From Primulina eburnea (lineage: Eukaryota > Streptophyta > Magnoliopsida > Lamiales > Gesneriaceae), in NCBI RefSeq assembly GCF_022965805.1, contig NC_133104.1, forward strand, positions 21,340,912-21,404,911: a DNA stretch of 64,000 nucleotides. The letters run 5' to 3'. Shown here piece after piece: positions 1-11,067 of the stretch (positions are counted from its first letter, which is position 1; every line of letters begins with the position of its first letter). Under the pieces are notes generated by a model that worked only from the letters and a program-made list of their open reading frames with translations, had not been told where the DNA came from and did no database searches. A program made the translations under genes and the position numbers.

Positions 1-222
1 CAGCTGCTCTTGACACCTCATGATCGGATCCACCGAACCTACACTTCGGAACGTCCGAACTCCCACGTGTCGATCAACTCTTGACACCTAATGATCGGAT
101 CCAACGAACTCACTTCGGACCTTCCGAACTCTTCGGTGCTTCCGAACCATCTTCGGACCTTCCGATCATGATTAATCACCATTACTCCGTTAATTACCCA
201 ATTTGGAATTCGGGCTACTACA
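1..222 (-). repeat. Element A 3' LTR (partial)
   Basis: Near-identical to 1838-2059. It carries several copies of the TTCGGA..TCCGAA imperfect palindrome. The missing part lies left of the window. Confidence 0.93.
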
Positions 223-586
223 TTCTCCCCCCCTTAAAAAAGATTTCGTCCTCGAAATCAAGGCAAGAGAATGAACAAAACGAAAATAACAACATCATTA
301 CCCTCAAAATCTAAGGGACAACCCATCACTAGATGCTTGGCTAAAACCGAATGACCCATCGGAGTAGAAACAGAAAGAATGACGTCTAGAGAAACATGCG
401 GTAACTTATGACGCTTAACAAATCGTCCTGGTCACCCCAACGACCTACACTTCCCTGACTACTCTCATCACCAAAGTGGTCAGCCATTGCTACAACATAG
501 AATGGGGAAACTAGTAAATTGGTCAACGGAATTCCCAAAACAGAAATCTATATCCCAAAATCGCATGCATGCTCTGATACCATAAA
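223..586 (-). pseudogene. Element A internal remnant (PBS, gag start, protease scrap, PPT)
   Basis: On the minus strand the order is primer-binding site (571-582, TGGTATCAGAGC, initiator-Met type), a leader, a gag ATG at 487 and about 22 codons beginning MADHFGDESSQGSVGRWGD, which match the gag start of element J (GSVGRWGD). The frame then runs directly into a piece of the protease/linker region (about 420-300, with STPMGHSVLAKHLVMGCPL), and then to the conserved TTTCGAGGACGAAAT motif (about 246-260) and the polypurine tract (223-242). Most of gag and all of RT, RNase H and integrase are absent. No function is expected; mobility would need proteins supplied in trans. Confidence 0.85.
571..582 (-). 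other. Primer-binding site of element A
   Basis: The minus strand reads TGGTATCAGAGC four bases after the LTR end, the usual site complementary to the 3' end of plant initiator-Met tRNA. Confidence 0.9.
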
Positions 587-1703
587 TGTAGTGACCCGTT
601 CCAGAATCACCTACTAATCACGAACTAAGCATGCAATTAACCTAATTAACAATAATCAGAGATAACAGCGGAAAAAGTCAACAAAATAATGGTTATACAA
701 CCCAATCGAAGTCTAGAATAACTCAAAATAAAATATCCAATACAACCAAATCGAATCAAAACAATACCGATAAACTAAACCAACCAGCTACTCAACGTCC
801 TCCTCCTGCTCCTCCTGAGCTGTCCAACCTGAGGCCTGCCCCGTGGGAATGGGGTGTCCAAGAATAAACAAAACCGAGGACGTGAGCGATAAGAACGCCC
901 AGTACAAAAGTATGAGTATACAGACCTATATGAAATGCACATGCTATGATCATGATACCGGGGTAGTCAAGAAACAGGAATCACAAAAGGATCTCAACAA
1001 TGCTCAGTCTAGAGGCGCCAAGTGGATAGTGCCGCGCGGTCCAACCTCTGGGTCACTGCATCCACTACAAGACAGACGTGGACCTAAAATGTCCCGGACC
1101 ACCGAAGCCCTCCCGACCCGTCGGCCACTGTGTACTCTCGGTGTCCATGCGTCCACAAGACAGGGCTGAGCGGCCCCAAGATATAGCTTATCTCGAAAGA
1201 GATACAGCTCAACAGCAAAGGCTATCTCGAAGGAGGTACGGCTCAACATGAAATGCAACGTGCAGTAATAAACGTGACATAATAGCATGTATCATATGAC
1301 ATATATCAATGCACCACATAATCATGCAACACATATAAGAATGTATACTCAACCAGGATATCTCGGATAGTACTTTCGTACCTCTATCACAGCAATCCTA
1401 ATTCACTGGAACAACCAGACAACAGGTCTAAACCAAGCCTATTCATCAAGTGAAAACCATCACTAAACTTATCTACCAGACTTAACTAGATAATCCTGAG
1501 ATAAATACTGATAAAATTCCAAACCTTCGTCCGTCGACAGCCCTTTGATGTCGATTGCCTCGAAACTCCGGCGCTGCTATGCTACCAATCCCGGCAGCTC
1601 TTGGCTATCGCTCGAACAACAACTAGCCCTAGAATCCTTCCAAAACTCTCAAAGAGAAGACTTATCTCAAGGAATGGCAAGTCACAAATGGGAAATCCGA
1701 GCA

Positions 1704-1713
1704 CTATTTATAG
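1704..1713 (-). promoter_or_regulatory. TATA box of element A LTR
   Basis: The minus strand reads CTATAAATAG, directly downstream of the palindrome array. The same box is at 62667-62676 in element J, again right after the array, so the arrangement is conserved between copies. Confidence 0.8.
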
Positions 1714-1714
1714 G

Positions 1715-2010
1715 CCATGTTCGGATCCTCCGAACAACACTTCGGAACGTCCGAACGCTACGTGTCCATTGGCTCTTGACAGCTCATGATCGGATCCTCC
1801 GATCATACACTTCGGACCGTCCGAACATGCACGTGTCCAGCTGCTCTTGACACCTCATGATCGGATCCACCGAACCTACACTTCGGAACGTCCGAACTCC
1901 CACGTGTCGATCAACTCTTGACACCTAATGATCGGATCCAACGAACTCACTTCGGACCTTCCGAACGCTTCGGTGCTTCCGAACCATCTTCGGACCTTCC
2001 GATCATGATT
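1715..2010. repeat. TTCGGA..TCCGAA palindrome array (A family)
   Basis: Repeated imperfect palindromes of the form TTCGGANCNTCCGAA and GATCGGATCCNNCGAAC occur at roughly 10-40 bp spacing, separated by short CACGTGTC-like and CTCTTGACA spacers. Ten or more half-site pairs are visible. A further part lies in the 3' LTR (about 25-165) and a related array is in element J (62401-62660). Confidence 0.85.
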
Positions 2011-2059
2011 AATCACCATTACTCCGTTAATTACCCAATTTGGAATTCGGGCTACTACA

Positions 2060-4625
2060 GTATGAGTGGATGGTTATGCCTTTTGGTTTAACTAATGCAC
2101 CTAGCACCTTTATGAGGTTAATGAATCATGTCTTGCGTGCACATATAGGTAAATTTGTTGTGGTTTACTTTGATGATATCCTAGTGTATAGCAAGAATCT
2201 TGAAGAGCATGTTAAACACTTGAAACTTGTGCTAATCACATTAAGGGCTGAAAATTTGTATGCTAACTTAAAGAAGTGTGATTTTTGTACAAACAAACTT
2301 GTGTTTCTTGGTTTCGTTGTGAGTTCACAAGGGATACAAGTGGATGAAGACAAGGTAAGTGCTATTCGAGATTGGCCATCGCCTACTACTGTTGGTCAAG
2401 TCCGAAGCTTTCATGGTCTTGCAAGCTTCTATAGGAGGTTTGTCAAGGATTTTAGCACATTGGCGGCACCAATGACGGCGGTGATCAAGAAGAACGTTCC
2501 ATTCTATTGGGGCGAGGAGCAAGAGAAGTCCTTTAATATCATTACGCAAAAGTTGATTAATGCTCCTTTACTTGTCTTACCTGATTTTACTAATACTTTT
2601 GAAATTGAATGTGATGCATCAGGTGTAGGTATTGGTGGAGTGTTGATGCAAGGAGGGCGGCCGGTGGCATACTTTAGTGAGAAGCTCAATGGAGCGGCAT
2701 TGAACTATCCCACGTATGATAAGGAGTTCTACGCACTTGTGAGGACCCTAGAGACGTGGCAGCACTACTTGAGGCCTAAAGAGTTTGTGATTCACACGGA
2801 TCATGAGTCTCTTAAGCACCTTAAGGGGCAACAAAAGCTGAACAAGAGGCATGCTAAGTGGGTGGCCTTCATAGAGACATTCCCCTACATGATCAAGTAT
2901 AAGCAAGGTAAGGAAAATGTAGTGGCCGACGCACTATCACGGAGGTATGTACTTTTCTCTACTTTGGAATCTAAAATATTGGGGTTTGAACTTGTTAAAG
3001 AGTTGTATGTGCTAGATGATGATTTTAAGGAAGTGTTTGAAACTTGTATGCATGGTCCACATGATAAATTCTACTTGCATAAAGGTTTCTTGTTTAGAGA
3101 GGATAGATTGTGCATTCCCAAGTCATCGATTCGTGAATTACTTGTTAGGGAGGCACATGGGGGTGGACTAATGGGACACTTTGGGGTGGCTAAAACTTTA
3201 AGTGCATTGCATGAACATTTTTTTTGGCCACACATGAAACGTGATGTTGAGCGTATTTGTGAGAGGTGCGTAACTTGTAGACAAGCTAAGTCTAGAACAC
3301 TACCACATGGATTATATACACCACTTCCCGTCCCTAGTGAACCTTGGGTTGATATATCTATGGACTTTGTTTTGGGATTACCTAGGACAAAGAAGGGGAG
3401 GGACTCTATATTTGTTGTTGTGGATAGGTTTTCTAAAATGGCACACTTCATTGCTTGTCACAAGACTGATGATGCATCTAATATTGCGGACCTATTCTTT
3501 AGAGAAGTTGTTAGGCTACATGGCATGTCTAGGACCATTGTGTCGGACCGTGATGTTAAATTCCTAAGTTATTTCTGGAAAACACTGTGGGCTAAACTTG
3601 GCACTAAATTACTGTTTTCTACGACCTGTCATCCTCAGACTGATGGTCAAACCGAGGTAGTTAATAAGACGTTAGGAACTTTATTACGTGCTATTCTCAA
3701 GAAGAACTTAAAGAATTGGGAGAATTGCTTGCCATTTGTTGAGTTTGCTTATAATCGTTGTGTGCATTCTACTACTAACTATTCACCATTTGAAATTGTA
3801 TACGGTTTTAATCCTTTGACTCCGTTGGATTTGATGTCTTTACCTGTGAGTGAAAGGTTAAACATGGATGGCAAAAAGAAGGCTGAATTTGTTAGGGGGT
3901 TGCATGAAAAGGCCAAAGCCAACATTGAGAAGAAGAATGAGCAATATGCCAAGCAAGCTAACAAGGGGAAAAAGAAGGTGGTATTCGAGAAGGGTGATTG
4001 GGTGTGGCTACACTTGAGGAAGGAGAGGTTTCCGGAGAAGCGACGCTCAAAGCTATTACCTAGGGGCGATGGACCATTTCAAGTACTTGAGAGGATCAAT
4101 GACAACGCCTACAAACTCGACTTGCCAGGTAAGTACAACGTAAGTTCTACATTTAATGTTAGTGATTTGTCGTTGTTTGATGTAGGTGATGAGCAAGATT
4201 TGAGGACAAATCCTTTTCAAGAAGGGGAGGATGATGCGAACGTGGACGTCCCAAGGAAAGCATGGGATCCTTTGCAGTTGCCGGAGGGACCAATCACGAG
4301 GGGTCGACTAAAGAGATTCAAGGAGGCGCTACAAGGAGTCATGAGTAAGCCTGAAGAGGTCGCGATGCATGGGAGTACGTTTGGAGGCCAACGGAAAGTC
4401 GTTCAAACATTGGTGTTGCTTACCGAGTCTGGACGGACCAGTACACGGACCTGCACGCGGGGTCCGTGTCCTTCACAAGCTGGGGAGGGTTTTTACAGTG
4501 GCTCCACGGACCTGGAGACGGACCCAGGCACGGGGTCCGTGCCCTTTGAAGTTGGCAAATACAGTGCCTACACGGACCCGTACACGGAGGTGAGCACGGG
4601 GTCCGTGTCGCTTGATCCCGATTGA
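2060..4625 (+). pseudogene. Element B Pol fragment: RT (partial), RNase H, integrase
   Basis: The open frame begins at 2040 but its first seven codons are element A LTR; true B sequence starts at 2060, in the middle of RT. Visible in order: RT motif PFGLTNAP and the catalytic YFDD (residues 43-46 of the frame); RNase H with [16 protein letters not shown] and HTDHESL; integrase zinc finger (H..H..CERCVTC); integrase core with the Asp in [12 protein letters not shown], the Asp in VSDRD and the Glu in [11 protein letters not shown]; a basic C-terminal part ending [15 protein letters not shown]. The frame continues about 130 codons into the 3' LTR, as known for CRM-type chromoviruses. The upstream half is left of the window beyond element A. 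No stop is visible in this part, so B was probably intact until A landed in it. Clade assignment (chromovirus, CRM-like) is inference. Confidence 0.88.
4219..4231 (+). other. Polypurine tract of element B (inside the ORF)
   Basis: AAGAAGGGGAGGA followed at once by TGATGCG, a candidate LTR start. It lies inside the open frame (codons for QEGED). Confidence 0.65.
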
Positions 4626-5147
4626 AGAGTTTTACAGTATGTACACGGACCCGTCTACGGACGTCTGCACGGGGTCCGTGTCCTCTGTTTTCTGCGCGGA
4701 TTTGTTTCCTTTTCTAGAGTTTTATTATTTTGGGAGACTAGATTGCATGGTATCTTTTGATATATTGACTATGTTGGACGAAAAATTACACACAATAAAT
4801 ATTTTATTTTGAGTTTATCAAAACTTTTGAGAATTTTCTCTCAACTTTTCAAAGCCAAGCTTTGTCAAATCAAATCAAACTTATCAAAGTTTTTAACTTT
4901 GTGGCGTTTGTCGATCGTTGCTTGTGCGGATTGTCGTAGGCAAAGTTCTTCGAAGGTTCGTATAGTTTTCGATTGTTTATCCTCGTGTTTATTTGTTGCT
5001 AAACTCTTGCTAGTTTAGAGTTGAATATCACACAATACTTGAATCAAAAGATCGGGAAAACACACGGATCTTAATATCGTAATTGAATAGAGGGTGCGAT
5101 TTATTTTTAATCGTGTTTGCTATTTATTCGTGTCAAGATTCATATCA
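4232..5147 (+). repeat. Element B 3' LTR
   Basis: Begins TGATGCG after the polypurine tract and ends ..CATATCA at 5147, where element C sequence (minus-strand Pol) starts abruptly. Length is about 916 bp. The start is inferred because the 5' LTR is outside the window; the right end is clear. CTTAT at 5148-5152 is the expected target duplication. The part after the palindrome array (4690-5147) is AT-rich without coding potential. Confidence 0.7.
4433..4682. repeat. CACGGACC..GGGGTCCGTG module, four units (element B LTR)
   Basis: Units at about 4433-4471, 4504-4545, 4566-4610 and 4641-4682. Each unit reads CACGGACC, then a second CGGAC half-site, then GCACGGGGTCCGTG, so the outer arms can pair. 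Spacers contain (T/A)TTACAGT. The Pol frame runs through the first three units. The same module occurs in the LTR of element C (61260-61442). Confidence 0.85.
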
Positions 5148-5772
5148 CTTATACATCTTGGTACCTCCTGGGTGGATAGAATACGGAGATGCATGTGCCT
5201 GTGTCAGAATATCCTGTCTGATCGAATCAACACTAGGCACCCACATTCTACCCCTGTATCTCACAATACCATCTGACACTGTGTACAGTAGACTACCCTT
5301 AGCTTCATCCTTCAGAATCCATTTCTGCAATTGCTCATCTAAAGACTGACCTGCACGGATGCGGTCTAGCAAATCGGACTTGACTGTCAGATTAGACAGT
5401 CTAGGAGCTCTGTCCTTACGATAAACCTCTAAATCAAACCTCTGGATCTCGGATTGAAGAGGTTTCTGCACAGACAACTGTGCTACAACTGCCACCTTCC
5501 TGCTCAAGGCGTCTGCGACCACGTTAGCCTTTCCTGGAAGGTAGCTAATCTCGTAGTCGTAGTCTTTCACCAACTCCAACCATCACCTCTGCCTCATGTT
5601 TTGTTCCTTCTGCGTGAAGAAATATTTCAGACTTTTGTGGTCAGTGAAAATCTGACACCTCTCGCTGTACAAGTAGTGTCTCCAAATCTTCAACGCAAAG
5701 ACGACTGCGGCTAATTCTAAATCATGTGTATGGTAGTTCTTCTCATGCACCTTCAACTGCCTGGAAGCATAA
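5148..5772 (-). pseudogene. Element C Pol fragment: RNase H end and integrase start
   Basis: On the minus strand this continues the C polyprotein broken at 57208. It shows the end of RNase H (LVKDYDYEISYLPGKANVVA, then DALSRK) and the spacer to the integrase zinc finger, ending at GGTKMYK where element B is inserted. A frame break lies near 5580, where the RNase H part (5580-5772) is only seen in another frame. The rest of integrase lies left of the window beyond B. The break at 5772 is clean: it is the CATAA duplication made by element D. Confidence 0.88.
5768..5772. other. Target-site duplication of element D (left)
   Basis: CATAA, repeated at 57203-57207 after the 3' LTR of D. Confidence 0.93.
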
Positions 5773-7385
5773 TGTAATAGCCGAGCCTGGTGAACGGTAC
5801 GGTTTAAGTTTTCGTATGTTATGGATTTATTGATTAAGTTTAAGTTTAGTTGTGATGTTAAGAGTTGTGATTATGGGCCATAGTATTGTTGGTTATTATT
5901 GTCTTGAGGTGTGGTTGATATTGTTAGTTGATGGTAGTTGCGTCGTTTCAGTGTTTTGGTTCGATTTTGGTTGCCTTAGATTTTGTCTTGGCCGTGACCA
6001 GACCGCACCCGCGCTCAGTGTAAGGACCGCACCCGCGGTCGTAATTCTTGGATTTTGGTGTTTTTCCCGTAGCGACACCGCACCCGCGGTGTAGAGGACA
6101 CCGCACCCACGGTGTAGCACCGCACCCGCGGTGATTGCAGGACCGCACCCGCGGTCGTCGATTTCGGAATATTTGGTGGAGTGCCGTGAGCTTACCGCAC
6201 CCGCGGTACAAGGAGTAGCGCACCCGCGGTCGCGCATGTTTGAGATTTTTAAGTGCTTTTTGGGGTGGTTGACTTCACTTTACTCATTCCTTTTTCCTTC
6301 TTTTCGATATTTATCTCTAGAGGCTAGGGTTTTCTCATTTCCTTTCACTTCCTATATTTGATTCAAGCTTTTAGTTGGTGATTGGAGTTGAGATTGAAGT
6401 TCTTCTTGGTTCTAAGAAGCTAAGGTAAGCTTTTGGTGTTGTTATTTCTTGGTTTTGGAGGAGAGATGATATGGGTTTGTTGTTTATGTTGGATTTATGG
6501 GTTAATTGGCATGGGTTCTTGATTATTTAGTTGATGATGGTGTTATTTATGGATTATTGTTGTAGGATTTCAACCAAGGTGTTAGATTCAAGGTGTTCTA
6601 GTGGTTTCTAAGTGGAATTTCATCCCATGTGCTCACATGATTATATATGTATTGTGTTTCAAAGGTTTTATTGTGTTATTCCCTTCATTTGATTCACTAT
6701 TATGTATTGATACCTTTGTTGTATATTGTGGAGACAATTGATGTCTCAATTATGAGAAGGGAATATAAAAGAGAAATAATATCAAAGTGTTTGATGAAAT
6801 GTCCCAAAGAAAGAGTTTAAATGTTTTATGGATTGATAGATACATAGTTAGAGATTGCATGCAATTAGTTGATCAACGACCATATGCTTATATCCCTCAG
6901 AGTTGTCGATTTATATCGATGGGATACGAGCACCACAGACAGAGTTACTATTGATATCAATCCACCATAGTAAAGAGAAATACCAACTCATTGTTATGCT
7001 ATTGTTATAATATTTATGTTTCAGAGTTGATGGTATTTAATGTTTTTCAAAGCCATGTTTTAAAGAGTATACTATGTAAGAGTTCCACTTGCTGAGTTTT
7101 ATACTCATTTCAGTTATTTCATGTGATGCAGATAAAAGTGACGGACCAGGATGTTGATTGTGGCCCGGAGTCATATGCATACGAAGATTGGAAGGAAGAA
7201 GTTTGTTTTGCAAGCAATATTTTTGGACATGATCATTAAAATGATGTTTTGTATTTTGATGTATCATTTAGTTGATCATGTTGATACTTTTGATGATATT
7301 TGGAAATGTATTTTGAAACTCCTTCTATTTGTAAGAAAATTTTAAATTCCGCTGTATTTTATTATAAACGGGTCGAGGTGTCACA
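5773..7385 (+). repeat. Element D 5' LTR
   Basis: 1613 bp, TG..CA. U3 holds the ACCGCACCCGCGGT array (6004-6231). After it follow a pyrimidine-rich leader start (6285-6360), a strong splice-donor-like AAG|GTAAGC at 6425 and the GAGT..ACTC hairpin at 7094-7107 followed by GATGCAG. There is no clear TATA box. Confidence 0.93.
6004..6231. repeat. ACCGCACCCGCGGT palindrome array (D 5' LTR)
   Basis: Eight copies or near-copies of ACCGC-ACCC-GCGGT (five-base arms ACCGC/GCGGT), for example at about 6028, 6069, 6119, 6142 and 6195; others have one or two changed bases. Spacing is 20-50 bp. The array recurs in the D 3' LTR (55806-56036) and both F LTRs. Apparent RGCG/TAGAV-repeat proteins here are translation artefacts. 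Confidence 0.9.
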
Positions 7386-7390
7386 TTTAG

Positions 7391-7402
7391 TGGTATCAGA
7401 GC
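7391..7402 (+). other. Primer-binding site of element D
   Basis: TGGTATCAGAGC five bases after the LTR, initiator-Met tRNA type. Confidence 0.92.
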
Positions 7403-7518
7403 ACCGTTCTTCGGACCAATGCATATGACTTCGTCTACTTTCAACTGTCCGGGTATGTTTTATTTGCATCTATCCATTGTTATCTATTGATATGTCTTTT
7501 GTGAGCACATTGTAGAGT

Positions 7519-10223
7519 ATGCCTCCTAAGCGTAAGGCGTCAGAGGGTGAGGATAGTTCTTCCTCGAGAGTTGTCGACGAGTTAGGCAAGTTGCTTAAAA
7601 AGCAGGCCAAAGTCCATAGCGAGCAGATTCAGCAGCTGCTTCGATTGAAAGGAACAGGACTGGGTAGAGGCCAAGTAGCTCAGGCAGTTGGCACTGATGC
7701 CGTCTTTTCTGCTTTTAAGATAATGGATCCACCGGAATTCGCAGGTAGCACTGATCCGTTAGTGGCTGTCGAGTGGATCAAAGCGCTTGAACCAATCTTC
7801 GACCATCTCCAGTATGAGGATAAAGACAGGATCAGCTGTGCAGTATTCATGTTGGTAAATACTGCACGTATCTGGTGGAATGCCACTAAGGTTGGTGTTG
7901 ATGTTTCAGCTTTGAAGTGGCAAGAGTTCACAGACCTGTTCTATGACAAGTATTTCCCAGATGCACTTCGAGCTAGGAAGGTGACTGAGTTCTTGGAGAT
8001 TCGACAGGGAGGTATGAATGTTGATGAATACATTTTGAAGTTCGAGGAGGGCTGTCTGTTTGCCCCGTATATTGCTTCCAACGACAAGGATAAAGGTGTT
8101 CATTTCATTCGAGGCCTTAGAGCAGAGATCAGAAGGGATATCAACATGTCCAAGGCCGTGACATTCAAAGAGATCGTGTCTAAGGCGTTGTTGGCTGAAC
8201 AAGACGAGAAGGATATCGCCAGAGAGAGGCAGGAGAGGCATCAAGCTATTGCTCAGAGAGGCCAGGGCTCGAATCAGAGAGGCAAGGATCGTTTCAAAGG
8301 GAAGGGCAAGATGGAATCGAGACCTAGACCACCGCCAGTTCCAGTTGATCATGAGAAGCCGCTGTGTCCTAAATGCAGCAGACATCATCGAGGAGAGTGC
8401 AGATTTGGCACTCATATTTGTTATCGTTGTGGCACTGCCGGCCACATTGCTAAAGATTGTCCAAGGGGAGCGAGCAAGGATAAGGTGCAAGGTCGCATCT
8501 TTACGATGACCAAGGAAGGTATAAACCATGATTCTTCTGTGATCTCTAGCACTATTTTAATTTCAGGCAGAGTAGCTACGACTTTGATTGATATAGGTGC
8601 TACTCATTCTTTTATGTCTGAATTGTTTTTGAGATCTTTGGGTATAGTTCCTTCTGTTCTTCCCCTCCAGTTCAATATTGTTTTGCCTTCGGGGGATGTG
8701 TTGTGCCCGATGTCGATTGTGTATGCGTGCTCTGTTCGTATTGTTGAGCGAGTGGTCTTTGCTGATTTGATTGTTATCCCTATGGTTGCATTTGATGTTA
8801 TACTTGGCATGGATTGGCTATCGACCTATCGTCCAGTGATTGATTGCGTTGCTAAGACGGTAACTTTTGCAGATGCTGGCAATAGGGAAGGTATGCTCGC
8901 CAGTGCAGGTACTTCGCTGGTCCTTCCTTTTATTTCTTGTCTTGAAGCTGAGAAGTTGATGTGTAGAGTTTGTGATGTATTTCTGGCTACTATTATGGAT
9001 GTGGATAGAATGATTAAGTTGAATAAAGATGATATCGATGTTGTGAGGGAGTTTGCTGATGTGTTTGAGGATGATGTGCCGGGTTTGCCGCCGGATAGGG
9101 ATGTTGAGTTTGTGATTGTTCTAGCTCCAGGTGCGGTTCCTATTTCTAAGGCTCCGTATAGGATGGCTCCTACCGAGATGAAGGAGTTGAAGACGCAGTT
9201 GCAGGATCTTTTAGACAAGGGTTTTATTCGACCGAGTTCTCCGCCTTGGGGAGCTCCGGTTCTTTTTGTCAAGAAGAAAGATGGGTCGTTGCGGCTGTGT
9301 ATCGACTATAGGGAGCTCAACAAAGTGACTATCAAGAACAAGTATCCGTTGCCACGGATAGATGATTTGTTTGATCAGCTGCAAGGTGCTACTGTATTTT
9401 CAAATATTGATCTTCGGTCTGGCTACTGTCAGTTGAAGGTTAGGGAGTGTGATATCCCTAAGACAGCGTTCCGGACCAGGTATGGTCACTATGAGTTTCT
9501 TGTGATGTCTTTTGGTCTGACCAATGCTCCTTCGGTCTTCATGGATCTGATGAACCGTGTGTTCAAGCCGTTTTTGGATAGCTTCGACATTGTTTTCATC
9601 GACGAAATATTGATCTATTCCAAGACCAGAGAGCTTCATGCAGAGCATCTTAGAGTGGTTCTTCAATTGTTGAGAGAGAGGAGACTGTTTGCTAAGCTGA
9701 AGAAGTGCGAGTTCTGGTTGGAGCAGATTTCTTTTCTAGGCCATGTTGTTTCGAAGGATGGTATAGCTGTTGATCCAGCAAAGATAGAGGTGATTCAGAA
9801 GTGGCCTATTCCTACTACTGTACCAGAGGTACGCAGTTTTCTTGGGTTGGCAGGTTATTATCGTCGTTTCATCTCAGATTTCTCTAAGATTGCCCTGCCA
9901 TTAACCAATCTGATGAGGAAGACTGTGAAGTTCGAGTGGTCCAATGATTGCCAAAGTTCATTCCAAGAGTTGAAGGATAAGTTGACGACAGCTCCTATTC
10001 TTTCATTGCCCAGTGGTTCAGAGGATTTTGTTGTGTATACCGATGCATCGAAGAAGGGTCTTGGTGCAGTACTGATGCAGCGAGGTAAGGTTATCGCCTA
10101 TGCTTCTCGCCAGTTGAAAGACTATGAGAAGAATTATCCGACGCATGATTTGGAGCTAGCAGCTGTTGTTTTCGCCTTGGAGATTTGGAGACATTATTTG
10201 TATGGCGAAAAGTGTGAGATTTT
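7519..10223 (+). pseudogene. Element D Gag-Pol, first part (Gag, PR, RT, start of RNase H)
   Basis: Open from ATG at 7519 to the E insertion. Gag: N-terminal [12 protein letters not shown], capsid-like region (residues about 60-200), zinc knuckle [14 protein letters not shown] (301-314). Protease: the usual D-T-G triad reads D-I-G here ([10 protein letters not shown], residue 358 on), whereas element F keeps [24 protein letters not shown] is present, but the catalytic motif reads FIDE (residues 693-696; codon GAA at 9604) where F has FIDD, so RT is expected to be impaired. RNase H starts with [11 protein letters not shown]. The frame is cut after CEIF by element E; the last three codons are E sequence. 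The remainder of Pol is at 38789-40200 and 51980-52272. Confidence 0.93.
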
Positions 10224-11018
10224 TGCTACTACTTAAATAATAATTCACCCAAGTGTAGGTTGTCTGCAAGTAATATATTTCGTAAGTACGAGATCGATCC
10301 ACAGAGAGGTTATTTTGAGTTTAAATTTATTAATTTATAGATTACCAAATGCAAGACTGAAGTTTACAAATTATAAATATTGTCAAGGCTTGAGGATTTA
10401 TTCTTGGTTTATATAATATTGTTTAACTAAAAGTAAAACAAAAGAAACCACCATAAATAATGGTTCCAAGAAAATTAAACACATACATAATATAATATAG
10501 TTCCCACTATAGAAAATACCGAATTAACCGATATTTTATATATGGTACCTATGATTATATTATAACTATATAAATAAATAATTGCATAATAAATGTTAGA
10601 TTAAATCATTATATTTCATTTAGGACAACCGGCAGAGCCACGCTATTGCCTAAATGAAATATATTGATTTAATAAGTTAATTGCAGTAAAGTAAAAGTTA
10701 GTTGCGATAAAGTAAATGTTAGATTAAATCATTATATTTCATTTAGAACAACCGGCAGAGCCACGCTATTGCCTAAATGAAATATATTGATTTAATAAGT
10801 TAATTGCAGTAAAGTAAAAGTTAGTTGCGATAAAGTAAATGTTAGTTGCGGAAAAATAAAAGTTAGTTGCGAGAAAGTAAAAGTTAGATGCGAAAAATAA
10901 AAGTTAGTTGCGATAAAGTAAATGTTAGATTGTTAGATGTTAGTATTAAATCATAATATTTCATTTAAAACAACCGGCAGAGCCACGCTATCGTCTAAAT
11001 GAAATATTATGATATTAT

Positions 11019-11067
<49 letters not shown>

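Larger units (their letters stand above)
1..2059 (-). mobile_element. Element A: internally deleted Ty3/gypsy element
   Basis: Two LTR copies bracket an internal region of only 364 bp (223-586), so this is a non-autonomous deletion derivative. Read on the minus strand the LTR begins TGTAGTAGCCCG and ends CGGGTCACTACA. The left copy is cut by the window edge; over the 222 bp available I see a single difference from the right copy (near 139 versus 1976), implying a recent insertion. The element sits inside the RT domain of element B, whose reading frame resumes at 2060. The expected right duplication is GTATG at 2060-2064; the left one lies outside the window. The LTR and gag start match element J at the right end of the window, so both belong to one family. 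Confidence 0.9.
587..2059 (-). repeat. Element A 5' LTR (complete)
   Basis: 1473 bp, TG..CA on the minus strand. U3 holds an array of short palindromes (about 1715-2010), directly upstream of a TATA box at 1704-1713. The transcribed part, 587-1700, has no convincing coding sequence; ORFs there are chance. Confidence 0.92.

Noticed and set aside
843..1288. ORFs on both strands in the A LTR
   Set aside because: Inside the LTR, short, overlapping on opposite strands, no family resemblance.
5896..6237. ORFs with RGCG/TAGAV repeats in the D and F LTRs (also near 21482-21766, 36858-37139, 55701-56042)
   Set aside because: They are translations of the ACCGCACCCGCGGT array, open in several frames at once; no gene context.
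10590..11010. CRISPR-like repeated units with constant core in E LTR
   Set aside because: Plant nuclear retroelement context; the units are hairpins and minisatellites duplicated in both LTRs, with no spacer diversity or cas genes.
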